From positions 1 to 6,867 of the forward strand of contig CALZNR010000073.1 of NCBI GenBank assembly GCA_945827565.1: a stretch of DNA of 6,867 nt. Reading direction: 5' to 3'. A model generated the notes under the pieces. The model was not told where the DNA came from. It did no database searches and worked only from the letters and a program-made list of their open reading frames with translations. The position numbers were made by a program, and so were the translations under genes. Positions 6,816-6,867 of this stretch are shown here, piece after piece. The stretch is from an uncultured Prevotella sp. (lineage in GTDB: Bacteria; Bacteroidota; Bacteroidia; Bacteroidales; Bacteroidaceae). Position 1 is the first letter of the stretch, and each line of letters begins with the position of its first letter.

Positions 6816-6837
6816 CGAATGTTTCTTGAGACATTCG
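6816..6837. promoter_or_regulatory. 22-bp palindrome upstream of rhaB, candidate operator or leader hairpin
   Basis: CGAATGTTTC, two central T, then GAGACATTCG form an inverted repeat with 9 of 10 Watson-Crick pairs and one G-T pair. Its near edge is 28 bases upstream of the rhaB start codon. It could be a binding site for a dimeric sugar-responsive regulator. As RNA the 2-base loop is too tight, so the hairpin would open to a 4-base or larger loop. No regulator gene is visible to pair with it. Confidence 0.45.
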
Positions 6838-6861
6838 GTTGGTTTATTATATATGTATGTG

Positions 6862-6867
6862 CAAAGA
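6862..6867 (-). promoter_or_regulatory. Possible truncated -7 promoter box of the rhamnose operon
   Basis: Read on the minus strand, the window edge begins TCTTTGCAC. This would be the nnTTTG half of a TAnnTTTG box if the two bases beyond the edge were TA. Its position would give a 5' leader of about 70 bases containing the 22-bp palindrome. It cannot be confirmed without the next few bases. Confidence 0.25.

Overview
The window looks like one end of a metagenome or draft-genome contig from a Bacteroidales bacterium, most likely Prevotella-like. The evidence is a Bacteroidetes-type -7 promoter box (TAnnTTTG, seen as TACCTTTG) on both sides of a divergent intergenic region, A-rich leaders without a clear Shine-Dalgarno sequence, a rhamnose operon ordered kinase-isomerase-permease, and a small beta-barrel outer-membrane protein of the kind common in this order. 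The genus is inference; the order is fairly secure.

Layout from left to right. Bases 1-51 are not genomic: they match the Illumina P7 / i7 index / Nextera transposase-end adapter. From 52 to 1611 on the minus strand lies a peptidyl-dipeptidase Dcp-like M3 zinc metallopeptidase, cut off by the adapter just after its last zinc ligand. A divergent promoter region (1612-1839) separates it from a plus-strand gene (1846-2520) for a 224-residue secreted beta-barrel protein of unknown specific role. A 414-base gene-free stretch (2521-2934) follows. It holds a hairpin after the outer-membrane gene and a strong intrinsic terminator that faces the rhamnose operon.

The right half (2935-6788, minus strand) is an L-rhamnose operon transcribed rhaB-rhaA-rhaT. 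RhaT imports L-rhamnose, RhaA isomerises it to L-rhamnulose, and RhaB phosphorylates that to L-rhamnulose 1-phosphate. The aldolase that would split this product, and any regulator, are not in the window. RhaB is broken by an apparent 5-base deletion inside its conserved D-T-W-G-V-D motif, which is either a real pseudogene mutation or an assembly error. The 79 bases upstream of rhaB hold a 22-bp near-perfect palindrome and possibly part of the promoter at the window edge.

I found no new biological system here. The points most worth checking are the adapter contamination, the rhaB frameshift, and a few small repeats and palindromes in the regulatory regions.
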